Source: Opitutia bacterium (GTDB lineage Bacteria; Verrucomicrobiota; Verrucomicrobiia; Opitutales; Opitutaceae). From it: a stretch of DNA of 64,000 nt. The stretch spans positions 19,858 through 83,857 of the forward strand of contig JACPPI010000013.1 of NCBI GenBank assembly GCA_016190985.1, written 5' to 3'. The position numbers and the translations under genes were made by a program. A model generated the notes under the pieces. It was not told where the DNA came from. It made no database searches and saw nothing but the letters and a program-made list of their open reading frames with translations. Positions within the stretch are counted from its first letter, which is position 1. Each line of letters opens with the position of its first letter. Positions 43,157-50,832 of the stretch are shown here, one piece after another.

Positions 43157-43181
43157 GGCGCGCTAAATAGATTTACGCGCC
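43157..43181. repeat. AT-cored inverted repeat between the TonB-domain gene and the exonuclease gene
   Basis: GGCGCG-C-TAAAT, AG, ATTTA-CGCGCC: eleven complementary positions with one bulged C. It lacks a T-run. It could be a bidirectional terminator, or an operator just upstream of the exonuclease gene. Confidence 0.5.
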
Positions 43182-43206
43182 GCGGATTTGCCGTTTGCTT
43201 CGGGCG

Positions 43207-44091
43207 ATGGCGAAATGGCTGCTGGTGGATGGCTACAACATGGCCTTCCGGGCGTTCTACGGGATGCCCGAGCTGACGCGCGCGGACGGATTTCCGACCG
43301 GCGCTTTGCACGGATGGGTGAAGACGATGTGGCGGTTGCAGGACCAGGAGAAGCCGGACGCGATGGTGGTTTTTTTTGATCTGGGCGGTTCGCAGGACCG
43401 CTTGGCCCTGCACCCGGAATACAAGGCGCAGCGCAAGGAGACGCCCGAGCCGCTGGAGAAACAGATTCCGGTCATCAAGGAGTTGACCCGGGCCATGGGC
43501 CTGGTGGGGGTGGAGCTGGACGGGGTGGAGTCGGACGACTTGCTGGCGGCGCAGGCCCGCCTGCTGGCCGACGCGGGGCACGACGTGCTCATCGTCAGCG
43601 CCGACAAGGATTTCGCGCAGTGCGTGGACGGGCGGATCAGGATCCTGCTGCCGCCGCCGACGGCCAATCCCAAATTGGGCTGGCGGACCCTGGACCCCGC
43701 CGGAGTCGTGGAGAAGTTCGGCGTGCCGCCGGCGCAGATCGCCGAATATCTCGCGCTGATCGGCGACACGTCGGACAACATTCCCGGCATCAACGGCGTC
43801 GGCCCGAAGACGGCGGTGAAATGGTTCGCGGAGTTCCAGACCCTGGAGGGCATCATCGCGCACGCCGCCGAGCTGAAGCCCGAGCGTTTCCGCGAAGTCG
43901 TGGCCAGGGAGGCGGGCAAACTCCGGATGAATCTGAAGCTGACCACGCTGCGCGCCGAATCACCGTTGCCCCCCGTGGTGCCGGGTGAGCCGGCCACGGC
44001 GGCCCTGTTCCAACTGCTCGAGTCGCTTGAGATGAAGTCGTCCCTCGCCGAAGCGCGGACCCGTTACACGGGGCAGAAGGAGCTGTTCTGA
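43207..44091 (+). CDS. Stand-alone 5'-3' exonuclease (Pol I N-terminal domain/flap nuclease family)
   Basis: A 294-residue protein equal to the 5'-3' exonuclease domain of DNA polymerase I without the polymerase. KWLLVDGYNMAFRAFYGMPE (from residue 3) starts the metal site; MVVFFDLGGSQDRLALHPEY, GVESDDLLAAQA, IVSADKDFAQCV and LIGDTSDNIPGINGVGPKTA (the helix-hairpin-helix) are all intact. It would remove RNA primers or flaps. I chose the ATG at 43207; a TTG at 43195 is possible. Confidence 0.9.
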   Translation: MAKWLLVDGYNMAFRAFYGMPELTRADGFPTGALHGWVKTMWRLQDQEKPDAMVVFFDLGGSQDRLALHPEYKAQRKETPEPLEKQIPVIKELTRAMGLVGVELDGVESDDLLAAQARLLADAGHDVLIVSADKDFAQCVDGRIRILLPPPTANPKLGWRTLDPAGVVEKFGVPPAQIAEYLALIGDTSDNIPGINGVGPKTAVKWFAEFQTLEGIIAHAAELKPERFREVVAREAGKLRMNLKLTTLRAESPLPPVVPGEPATAALFQLLESLEMKSSLAEARTRYTGQKELF

Positions 44092-44104
44092 GCGGTGCCG
44101 CGGC

Positions 44105-44839
44105 TCACTGGGCCGGCGGCTCGAAGATGTAGCCGATGCCGTGGACGGTCTTGAAGCAGTCGAGCGAGATGCCGTTTTTGGCAAAGGCGGCGCGCACCTT
44201 GACGATGTATTGGTCGAGCGAGCGGCTGCGGATGTCCGCGTGGATGCCCCAGACGGAATGGATCAGCTCCTTGCGCGTGATGACCACGCCGACATGGGAG
44301 TGAAGGTGGGCGAGGATGCCCAGCTCCTTGCGGCCGGTCTTGAGCGTGGTGCCGTTGGGAAACTCGATCTCCAGGCGATCGGGATGGACCTTGGTGCCGA
44401 GGAACTCGAAAGGACCGTCGGTGGTGCGGAGGTTTTTGGTGACGTGGTGGTCCGCCTTGCTCTCGGCGCGGCGGAGCACGGCGTGGATGCGGGCGATCAG
44501 CTCGGTGTAGCTGAAGGGCTTGGTGATGTAGTCGTCCCCACCGAGATTCAGGCCCTTGACCTTGGTCTCATCCTGGAAATTGGCGGTGAGGAAGACGACC
44601 GGCGTGCTGATGTCTTGCTCCTTGAGTTGCTCCAGCAGCTCGAAGCCGTTGGTGTCCGGCATATTGATGTCGAGGAGGATCAGGTTGGCGAAATTGCTTT
44701 GCAGAAACCGCAGGGCCGGGGCACCGCGGTTGTAAACCTGGACGTTCATGCCCGCCTCTTCGAGGTGCTGGGAGATGATTTTCGACAGTTCCACCTCGTC
44801 TTCGACGACGACTATCAGGGGGCGTGGTTCGGCGCACAT
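44105..44839 (-). CDS. OmpR/PhoB-family response regulator (orphan)
   Basis: A 244-residue transcription regulator. The receiver domain has acidic residues E13-D14, the phosphoacceptor D57 in LILLDINMPDTNG, and the lysine in DDYITKPFSY. The C-terminal winged helix shows ILAHLHSHVGVVITRKELIH and the family's IRSRSLDQYIVKVR and VHGIGYIFEPP. No histidine kinase gene is adjacent, so its partner must lie elsewhere. It converges with the exonuclease gene (13 bases). Confidence 0.92.
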   Translation of the reverse strand: MCAEPRPLIVVVEDEVELSKIISQHLEEAGMNVQVYNRGAPALRFLQSNFANLILLDINMPDTNGFELLEQLKEQDISTPVVFLTANFQDETKVKGLNLGGDDYITKPFSYTELIARIHAVLRRAESKADHHVTKNLRTTDGPFEFLGTKVHPDRLEIEFPNGTTLKTGRKELGILAHLHSHVGVVITRKELIHSVWGIHADIRSRSLDQYIVKVRAAFAKNGISLDCFKTVHGIGYIFEPPAQ

Positions 44840-44872
44840 AGTAGGAGTAGGGTGAGAGAGGTGTGCGCTGGA

Positions 44873-44900
44873 CTTTTACAATCAAGCGGCGGGTTGTCAA
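44873..44900 (-). promoter_or_regulatory. Probable promoter of the response regulator gene
   Basis: On the minus strand: TTGACA (plus 44895-44900), a 16-base spacer and TAAAAG (plus 44873-44878), ending 33 bases before the ATG at 44839. The -35 is perfect, the -10 weak. Confidence 0.5.
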
Positions 44901-44982
44901 AGCCTTGTTGCTGTCTGTTGCAGGAGCCTGAGGCGCATAGATTTCTTGTCATTCCCACAGGGGAGGCGTTCGCTCCTCGCCG

Positions 44983-45858
44983 ATGAAAGTCACCCTAGGA
45001 CTACTGCAGCACGCTTGCAGCGCATCGCCCGCGGCGAACCTGAAGAAGACGCTCTCGCTCGCCGCCAAGGCGGCGAAACAGGGCGCCAAGATCATCTGCA
45101 CCCAGGAACTCTTCCGCTCGCAGTATTTCTGCCAGAGCGAGAACCATGGCTGCTTCAAGCTGGCGGAGCCGATCCCGGGGCCGAGCACGGTGGCCTTTCA
45201 GAAACTGGCGAAGAAGCATCGCGTCGTGATCATCGCCTCGTTGTTTGAGAAACGCGCCGGCGGCCTCTACCACAACACGGCCGTCATCATCGACGCCGAC
45301 GGCAAGCTGCTCGGCCTCTACCGGAAGATGCACATCCCCGACGATCCGCTCTACTACGAGAAATTCTATTTCACGCCGGGCGACACCGGCTTCAGGGCGT
45401 GGCAGACCAGGTATGGCAAGATCGGCGTGCTCATCTGCTGGGACCAATGGTATCCGGAAGGCGCGCGCCTGACGGCGCTGCAGGGCGCCGAGATCCTGTT
45501 TTATCCCACGGCCATCGGCTGGCACCCCGCCGAAAAGAAAAAGCACGGCGCGAACCAGCACGGCGCGTGGGAAACCATCCAGCGTTCGCACGGCGTGGCC
45601 AACGGGTGCTACGTTGCGGTCGCCAACCGCATCGGCACGGAAAAACCCGTGGGCGGCGAGGGCATCGAGTTCTGGGGCCAGAGCTTTGTCGCCGGGACCA
45701 GCGGGCAGATTTTGGCCAAGGCCAGCGTCAATCGGGAGGAGATTCTCCTTGCGACGATCGATCTTGCGCAGGTGGACGTCACGCGCACGCACTGGCCGTT
45801 TCTGCGGGACCGGCGCATCGATGCCTACGGCGACCTGACCCGGCGCTATATCGACTGA
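44983..45858 (+). CDS. aguB: N-carbamoylputrescine amidase
   Basis: A 291-residue nitrilase-superfamily amidohydrolase. The catalytic triad is E42 (CTQELF), K115 (YRKMHIPDD) and C152 (LICWDQWYPEG); YYEKFYFTPGD, WHPAEKKKHGANQHGAWETI and the C-terminal DLTRRYID match AguB. It hydrolyses N-carbamoylputrescine to putrescine, CO2 and ammonia. It is followed 54 bases later by aguA, which makes its substrate. A GGGGAGG purine run lies about 16 bases upstream of the ATG, next to a self-complementary segment. Confidence 0.95.
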   Translation: MKVTLGLLQHACSASPAANLKKTLSLAAKAAKQGAKIICTQELFRSQYFCQSENHGCFKLAEPIPGPSTVAFQKLAKKHRVVIIASLFEKRAGGLYHNTAVIIDADGKLLGLYRKMHIPDDPLYYEKFYFTPGDTGFRAWQTRYGKIGVLICWDQWYPEGARLTALQGAEILFYPTAIGWHPAEKKKHGANQHGAWETIQRSHGVANGCYVAVANRIGTEKPVGGEGIEFWGQSFVAGTSGQILAKASVNREEILLATIDLAQVDVTRTHWPFLRDRRIDAYGDLTRRYID

Positions 45859-45912
45859 CTTCGGACGGATTCTTCAGCCGGAAAGCGCGTCCCGAGGCCG
45901 CGCTCCACCTCA

Positions 45913-46965
45913 ATGCTTAAATCCAAAACCCTTCAAACGCCTGCCGCCCTCGGCTTCCGCATGCCGGCCGAATGGGAGCCCCAGGCCGCGGTCTGGCTCT
46001 CGTGGCCGCACAATCTGCAGACTTGGCCGGGCCAGTTCCGCCCGATCCCCGGGGCATTCGCGAACATCGTCGCCCAGACCAGCCGCTTCGAGCCGGTGCG
46101 GATCAATTGCGCCGCCGCACTGCAGCCGCGCGCGCTGCAACTCTGCGCCAAAGCCGGGGCGGACATGACACGGGTGACCTTCTACAACCATCCGACCAAC
46201 GACGCCTGGTGCCGCGACCACGGCCCGATCTTCGTGAAGAACGACCGGTCGCGCGAGGTCGCCGTGACCGACTGGGTGCACAACGCCTGGGGTGGCAAGT
46301 ATCCGCCCTACGATCTGGACAACGAGATTCCGCCGAGCATCGCGCGGAAACTCGAGATGCGCCGCTTCGAGAACGACATGGTGCTGGAGGGCGGCTCGAT
46401 CGACGTGAACGGGCAGGGGCTGTTGCTCACCAGCGAGCAATGCCTGCTCAACAAGAACCGCAATCCGCACCTCTTCCGCGAGGAGATTGAGCGCAACCTG
46501 CAGGACTATCTCGGAGTGAAGCAGGTGCTGTGGGTGGGCGAGGGGATCGTGGGCGACGATACCGACGGACACATCGACGACATCACCCGCTTCTTCAAAG
46601 CAGATGGCTTCGTCACCGTGGTGGAACCCAACAAACGCGACCCGAACCACAAGCTGCTCAAGGAGAATCTGGAGCGCCTGAAGAGTTTCCGAACGCCGGC
46701 GGGGAAGAAATTCGACATCGTCGAGCTGCCCATGCCGAAGCCGTTCGGCTTTCGCGGCCAGCGGGTGCCGGCCAGCTATGCTAATTTCCTCATCCTCAAC
46801 GGCGCGGTGCTCGTGCCGCAGTTCCGGCAGAAGAAGCGCGACGCCGGGGCCTGCGCGATCCTCGGCGCTTGCTTCCCCGGCCGTGAAATCGTCCCCATCG
46901 ACTGCTACCACCTGATCTGGGGCCTTGGCACCCTGCACTGCATCTCGCAGCAACAGCCGGCCTGA
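45913..46965 (+). CDS. aguA: Agmatine deiminase
   Basis: A 350-residue member of the guanidino-group-modifying fold that converts agmatine to N-carbamoylputrescine. RMPAEWEPQAAVWLSWPHN, TNDAWCRDHGPIF, WNxxGGKYPPYDLDN-like NAWGGKYPPYDLDN, LEGGSIDVNG, DDTDGHIDDITRF and the catalytic C343 in LGTLHCISQQQPA are all present. With aguB it gives putrescine from agmatine. The order aguB-aguA and 54-base gap suggest one transcript. Confidence 0.95.
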   Translation: MLKSKTLQTPAALGFRMPAEWEPQAAVWLSWPHNLQTWPGQFRPIPGAFANIVAQTSRFEPVRINCAAALQPRALQLCAKAGADMTRVTFYNHPTNDAWCRDHGPIFVKNDRSREVAVTDWVHNAWGGKYPPYDLDNEIPPSIARKLEMRRFENDMVLEGGSIDVNGQGLLLTSEQCLLNKNRNPHLFREEIERNLQDYLGVKQVLWVGEGIVGDDTDGHIDDITRFFKADGFVTVVEPNKRDPNHKLLKENLERLKSFRTPAGKKFDIVELPMPKPFGFRGQRVPASYANFLILNGAVLVPQFRQKKRDAGACAILGACFPGREIVPIDCYHLIWGLGTLHCISQQQPA

Positions 46966-46983
46966 GCGGTCGGCTCAATCTGC

Positions 46984-47451
46984 ATGAAATCCGTCTCCCC
47001 TTTTCTCCTCGCGGCGGCGTTGGTCCTCGCTGGTTGCGAATCCATGTCGTCCCGCGTGACCGGGCGTTTTGCCCATGTGCCGCCGCACTCGCGCACCTTT
47101 GCCGCCGACCAGAAGAAGGTGTATTGCGCGGCGCAGACGGCACTGAAAAACGTCGGCTTGCTGCTGGGCCGCACATCGATCGCAAACTGGAGCATCGATG
47201 GCTACGCGCCGATCCGGCCCGGCACAGCCACCAGTGATGCCCGCCAGACCACCATTAAGGTCCGCGTGTTCGAGACCGACTCGCTTGAAACCCGCGTGGA
47301 AGTGCTGGTCTGGGAGCACACCGAGGGCGGTTCCCCCGGCAGCGTCAGCGAACAGGCCCGGCGCGAGCACAGCCTGTATGAAATTTATTATGCTGCCTTG
47401 CAGCAGGTTTTGCAGGACGGCGGGGCGCTGAATCCGCCGGGAAAAAACTGA
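46984..47451 (+). CDS. Small lipoprotein of unknown function
   Basis: A 155-residue protein with a lipoprotein signal: FLLAAALVLAGC, with lipobox LAGC and acceptor C18. The mature part is soluble and mixed alpha/beta, with VYCAAQTALKNVGLLLGRTS and IKVRVFETDSLETRVEVLVW. It resembles small DUF3568-type or similar envelope lipoproteins, but I cannot assign a family. It follows aguA by 18 bases. Confidence 0.78.
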   Translation: MKSVSPFLLAAALVLAGCESMSSRVTGRFAHVPPHSRTFAADQKKVYCAAQTALKNVGLLLGRTSIANWSIDGYAPIRPGTATSDARQTTIKVRVFETDSLETRVEVLVWEHTEGGSPGSVSEQARREHSLYEIYYAALQQVLQDGGALNPPGKN

Positions 47452-47644
47452 TTTTTGCTCTTGCCGGGTGCGGGGCGATAAGGGACTTTGAACATTCTGC
47501 GGCGTTCTTCTGTCAAGCCGGTGTAGCCGCGGCACTCCCGCCGGCTTGTCTCACAGTCCAACCCTCAACCACCGGATCCTTCGGGATCCAAGCCGGAAGC
47601 CGGGCGCCCGGGAGTAAGCGGCCGTCGTTCCGACCACAGTTCAT
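47452..47644 (+). promoter_or_regulatory. Structured leader upstream of rpsA
   Basis: This 193-base gap contains three hairpins: CAAGCCGG/CCGGCTTG (47514-47521 with 47541-47548), GGATCC-TTCG-GGATCC (47574-47589, a C(UUCG)G tetraloop), and CCGGGCGCCCGG (47600-47611). No Shine-Dalgarno precedes the ATG at 47645. In other bacteria rpsA is autoregulated through a folded leader lacking a strong SD. The same may hold here; this is inference. Confidence 0.55.
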
Positions 47645-49318
47645 ATGAGTTCGTTAATGCAAGACCTGCTCGCCCAGAGCTCCTTCGACAAGCTGAAGGA
47701 AGGCTCCATCATCTCGGGCGTCATCACCGAAATCCGCGCCAACGAAGTCGTCGTCGACATCGGCGGCAAAGCCGAGGGCGTCATTTCCGCCAATGAGTTC
47801 GCCGATCTCGGCGAGCTCCAGATAGGCTCCACCATCGAGGTCATCCTCGAGAAGCTCGAGGACAAGGAGGGCAACCCCATCCTCTCCTACGAGCAGGCCC
47901 AGCAGAAAAAAAATTGGGAGAACATCCTGGTCAAGTGCCAGGAGGGTTCGATCATCCCCGGCCGCGTGAAGGCCAAGGTCAAGGGCGGCCTGATCGTCTC
48001 GATCGGCGTCGACTCCTTCCTGCCCGCCTCGCACATCGACATCCAGCCGCCCAAGAACCTCGATCAATACGTCGGCCAGACCTACGACTTCAAGGTGCTC
48101 AAGATCAACCACGAGCGGCAGAACATCGTGCTCTCCCGCCGCGAGCTCATCGAGGAGCAGCGCATCAACAAGCGCCGCGACCTGCTCGAGAAACTGCAGC
48201 CCGGCCAGATCCGCAAGGGCGTGGTCAAGAACATCACCGATTTCGGCGCCTTCATCGACCTCGACGGCATGGACGGCCTGCTGCACATCACCGACATGAG
48301 CTGGGGCCGCATCGGCCACCCCTCCGAGATGCTGAAGCAGGGCGAGGAGATCGAGGTGATGATCATCGACATCAACCGCGAGAAAGAGCGCGTGTCGCTC
48401 GGCCTCAAGCAGACCAAGAACAATCCTTGGGATCACATCGACCAGAAGTTCCCCGTCGGCTCCAAGATTCACGGCAAGGTCGTCAACCTCGTCCCCTACG
48501 GCGCGTTCATCGAACTCGAGCCGGGCGTCGAGGGTCTCGTGCACATCACCGAGATGTCCTGGACCAAGCGCATCACCAAGCCCTCCGAGCTGCTCAAGGT
48601 CGGCCAGGAGCTCGATGCGGTCGTCCTCGGCATCCAGAAGGACGAGCAGAAAATCTCCCTCGGCCTCCGCCAGCTGGAGCCCAACCCGTGGGACATGGTC
48701 CGCCACAACTACCCGGTGGGCGCCCGCGTCCGCGGCAAGGTCCGCAACATGACCACCTACGGCGCCTTCGTCGAACTCGAGGAAGGCATCGACGGCATGG
48801 TGCATGTCTCCGACATGTCCTGGACCCGCAAGATCAACCACCCGTCCGAGATGCTCAAGAAGGGCGACGAGGTGGACGCCATCGTCCTCGACGTCGATCC
48901 GAACCAGCAGCGCATCAGCCTCGGCATGAAGCAGCTCGCGACCGACCCGTGGACCGACATCGACAGCTTCTTCCGCATCGGCGACGTCGTCCCGGGCGTG
49001 ATCTCCAAGGTCACGACCTTCGGCGCCTTCGTCGAGCTGAAGGACGGCATCGACGGCCTCGTGCACATCTCGCAGATCCAGGAAGAGCGGGTCGACAAGA
49101 TAAAGGACGTGCTCAAACCCGGCCAGGAAGTCACGGCCCGCGTCATCAAGATCGACCGCGAGTCGCGCCGCATCGGCCTCTCGATCAAGGCCGCCAACTA
49201 CTCCGCCGAGCAACTGGCGCAGGAGACGGCGACCTACGAGCAGTTCTCGAAGAGCACCGGCGCCTCGGACATGACCAACCTCGGCGACATCTTCGACGAG
49301 GCCTCCAAGAAGGAATAG
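47645..49318 (+). CDS. rpsA: 30S ribosomal protein S1
   Basis: A 557-residue protein made of six S1 RNA-binding repeats: about 20-88, 102-170, 187-257, 273-343, 360-430 and 447-515. The last four are near-canonical (VVKNITDFGAFIDLDGMDGL, VVNLVPYGAFIELEPGVEGL, VRNMTTYGAFVELEEGIDGM, ISKVTTFGAFVELKDGIDGL). The first two are the divergent ribosome-binding repeats. It brings mRNA to the 30S subunit. It is a single-gene unit: a folded leader before it, a strong terminator after it. Confidence 0.96.
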   Translation: MSSLMQDLLAQSSFDKLKEGSIISGVITEIRANEVVVDIGGKAEGVISANEFADLGELQIGSTIEVILEKLEDKEGNPILSYEQAQQKKNWENILVKCQEGSIIPGRVKAKVKGGLIVSIGVDSFLPASHIDIQPPKNLDQYVGQTYDFKVLKINHERQNIVLSRRELIEEQRINKRRDLLEKLQPGQIRKGVVKNITDFGAFIDLDGMDGLLHITDMSWGRIGHPSEMLKQGEEIEVMIIDINREKERVSLGLKQTKNNPWDHIDQKFPVGSKIHGKVVNLVPYGAFIELEPGVEGLVHITEMSWTKRITKPSELLKVGQELDAVVLGIQKDEQKISLGLRQLEPNPWDMVRHNYPVGARVRGKVRNMTTYGAFVELEEGIDGMVHVSDMSWTRKINHPSEMLKKGDEVDAIVLDVDPNQQRISLGMKQLATDPWTDIDSFFRIGDVVPGVISKVTTFGAFVELKDGIDGLVHISQIQEERVDKIKDVLKPGQEVTARVIKIDRESRRIGLSIKAANYSAEQLAQETATYEQFSKSTGASDMTNLGDIFDEASKKE

Positions 49319-49344
49319 GCTCCGGCCGGTCGGAAACACTTCAA

Positions 49345-49379
49345 GGGCGTCCCGCGCGAGCGGGGCGCCTTTTTCTTTT
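49345..49379 (+). terminator. Intrinsic terminator of rpsA
   Basis: GGCGTCCCGC, a short GCGA loop, GCGGGGCGCC (one G-U pair), then TTTTTCTTTT. This is a classical Rho-independent terminator 27 bases past the rpsA stop. Confidence 0.88.
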
Positions 49380-49457
49380 GGAGAGTGGGTGGGACGCGTG
49401 CTCCTGTTGGTCGCAGTCCAGCGCGAGCTGGTCCCTCCACCGTCACCGATACCGTCC

Positions 49458-49531
49458 TGTCATTCTGAGCGAAGCGAAGAATCCAGTTGTGCGCACGTGG
49501 CCGTGGATCCTCCGCTTCGCGCAGAATGACA
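49458..49531. repeat. REP-like imperfect palindrome (27-base arms)
   Basis: The left arm starts TGTCATTCTGAGCGAAGCGA (49458-49484) and the right arm is its reverse complement (49505-49531, ending AGAATGACA) with three mismatches, around a 20-base loop. It lies between the convergent rpsA and rpoD terminators. Sequences of this TCATTCTGAGCGAAGCGAAG type recur in many unrelated bacterial genomes as dispersed repeats. Confidence 0.8.
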
Positions 49532-49560
49532 AGCTGCTGGAATTACCAGCCAGCAGGAGC

Positions 49561-49589
49561 AACAAAAAGCGCCTGCCTCAGGCGGGCGC
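49561..49589 (-). terminator. Intrinsic terminator of the rpoD-type sigma gene
   Basis: On the minus strand: GCGCCCGCC, TGA, GGCAGGCGC (one G-U pair), then TTTTTGTT. It sits 22 bases past the sigma gene stop. Confidence 0.85.
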
Positions 49590-49611
49590 GGTGAAGGCGG
49601 GTTTCGGGAAC

Positions 49612-50700
49612 TCAGGAGATCACGCCGGGTTGCCGGGCAATGAACTCGCGGATCACCTCGGCGCGCTGTTCGGCGAGCGTCTCTTGTTCGACTTCGTCGG
49701 CGGTGCGGATCTTGTTATGGCTCTGCATCTGCCGGCGGATCTTGGCGAGCGCCAGGTATTCCAGCTGGCGGATGCGCTCACGGGTGACCTTGAACTTCTT
49801 GCCGACCTCCTCGAGCGTCAGCTCTTTCTGGCCCTCGAGGCCGAAGCGCAGCTTGATGATGCTGGCCTCGCGCGGATCGAGGGAGTTGACCATCGCGGCG
49901 AGGTCTTCCTTCAGGTTCTTGTCGCCCAGGCCCTCGTAGGGGCTGACGGCGGCCTCGTCGCCGACGAGATCACCGAGCGTGGCCGAGTCGTTGTCCTCCC
50001 CGACCGGGGCGTCGAGCGAGGCGGGGCGCACGCTGACGGTCTTGAGCAGCGCGACCTTGGCGGTCGGGATCTGCAATTCCGCGGCGATCTCCTCGTTCTC
50101 GGGCTCGCGCCCCAGCTCGTCGGTGAGCTTGGCGATCATCTTCCGCATGCGGGAGATCTTGTCCACGAGGTGGACGGGGAGGCGGATGGTCTTGGATTGG
50201 TTGGCCAGGGCGCGCTTCATCGACTGCTTGATCCACCACGCGGCGTAGGTGGAGAGCTTGCCGCCCTTGGCGGGGTCGAAGCGCTCGACGGCCTTGATGA
50301 GGCCGAGGTTGCCTTCGCTGATGAGATCCATGAGCGGGAGGCCCATCTGGTTGTAGTCGTAGGCGATCTTCACGACGAGGCGCAGGTTGGCCTTGATCAT
50401 GTGGTCGCGGGCCGCCTTGTCGCCGCGCTTGATGCGGGCGGCGAGCTTGATCTCCTCTGCGACGGTCAGGAGCGGGGTCTGGCGGATTTCGTTGAGGTAG
50501 AGCTGAAGATTGGAGCGCTCATCGCGCCGGTCGACGGGCGAGGCCTGGTCGAACTGCGAGGGCGCGGCGGCGGGCTTGATGTCGGGACGGAGGCCGAGGC
50601 CCTCGTCCGGCGAGGGGATGGCGACAACGGGGGAGGCACGATCCGCAGGCATCGTGACTGCTGCCGGCGTGGAGCGGAGAGTCTTTTTGCGATGAGGCAT
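49612..50700 (-). CDS. rpoD: RNA polymerase sigma factor, RpoD/SigA family
   Basis: A 362-residue group 1/2 sigma-70 factor. Region 1.2 starts SNLQLYLNEIRQTPLLTVAE, region 2 has NLRLVVKIAYDYNQMGLPLM and STYAAWWIKQSMKRAL, region 3 DELGREPENEEIAAEL, and region 4 EEVGKKFKVTRERIRQLEYL. There is no large N-terminal region 1.1, only a ~60-residue proline-rich lead. Region 2 and 4 motifs match the housekeeping type, but the short length also allows a group 2 factor. It is read alone toward a strong terminator. Confidence 0.88.
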   Translation of the reverse strand: MPHRKKTLRSTPAAVTMPADRASPVVAIPSPDEGLGLRPDIKPAAAPSQFDQASPVDRRDERSNLQLYLNEIRQTPLLTVAEEIKLAARIKRGDKAARDHMIKANLRLVVKIAYDYNQMGLPLMDLISEGNLGLIKAVERFDPAKGGKLSTYAAWWIKQSMKRALANQSKTIRLPVHLVDKISRMRKMIAKLTDELGREPENEEIAAELQIPTAKVALLKTVSVRPASLDAPVGEDNDSATLGDLVGDEAAVSPYEGLGDKNLKEDLAAMVNSLDPREASIIKLRFGLEGQKELTLEEVGKKFKVTRERIRQLEYLALAKIRRQMQSHNKIRTADEVEQETLAEQRAEVIREFIARQPGVIS

Positions 50701-50832
50701 GGCGGGAGGTTTGTCGGTAGGATGGGGCGGGAGTTGTCCGACTCACCCTGCATATAGGATGCCGGACAGCGGGAGGAAATTCCCGGCCACACTGTATGAC
50801 CGACAATACGCGGTTCTGTGCCGCGTTGGGGC

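Noticed and set aside
47654..49339. A 561-codon minus-strand frame opposite rpsA
   Set aside because: Mirror of the S1 repeats, with no signature of its own.
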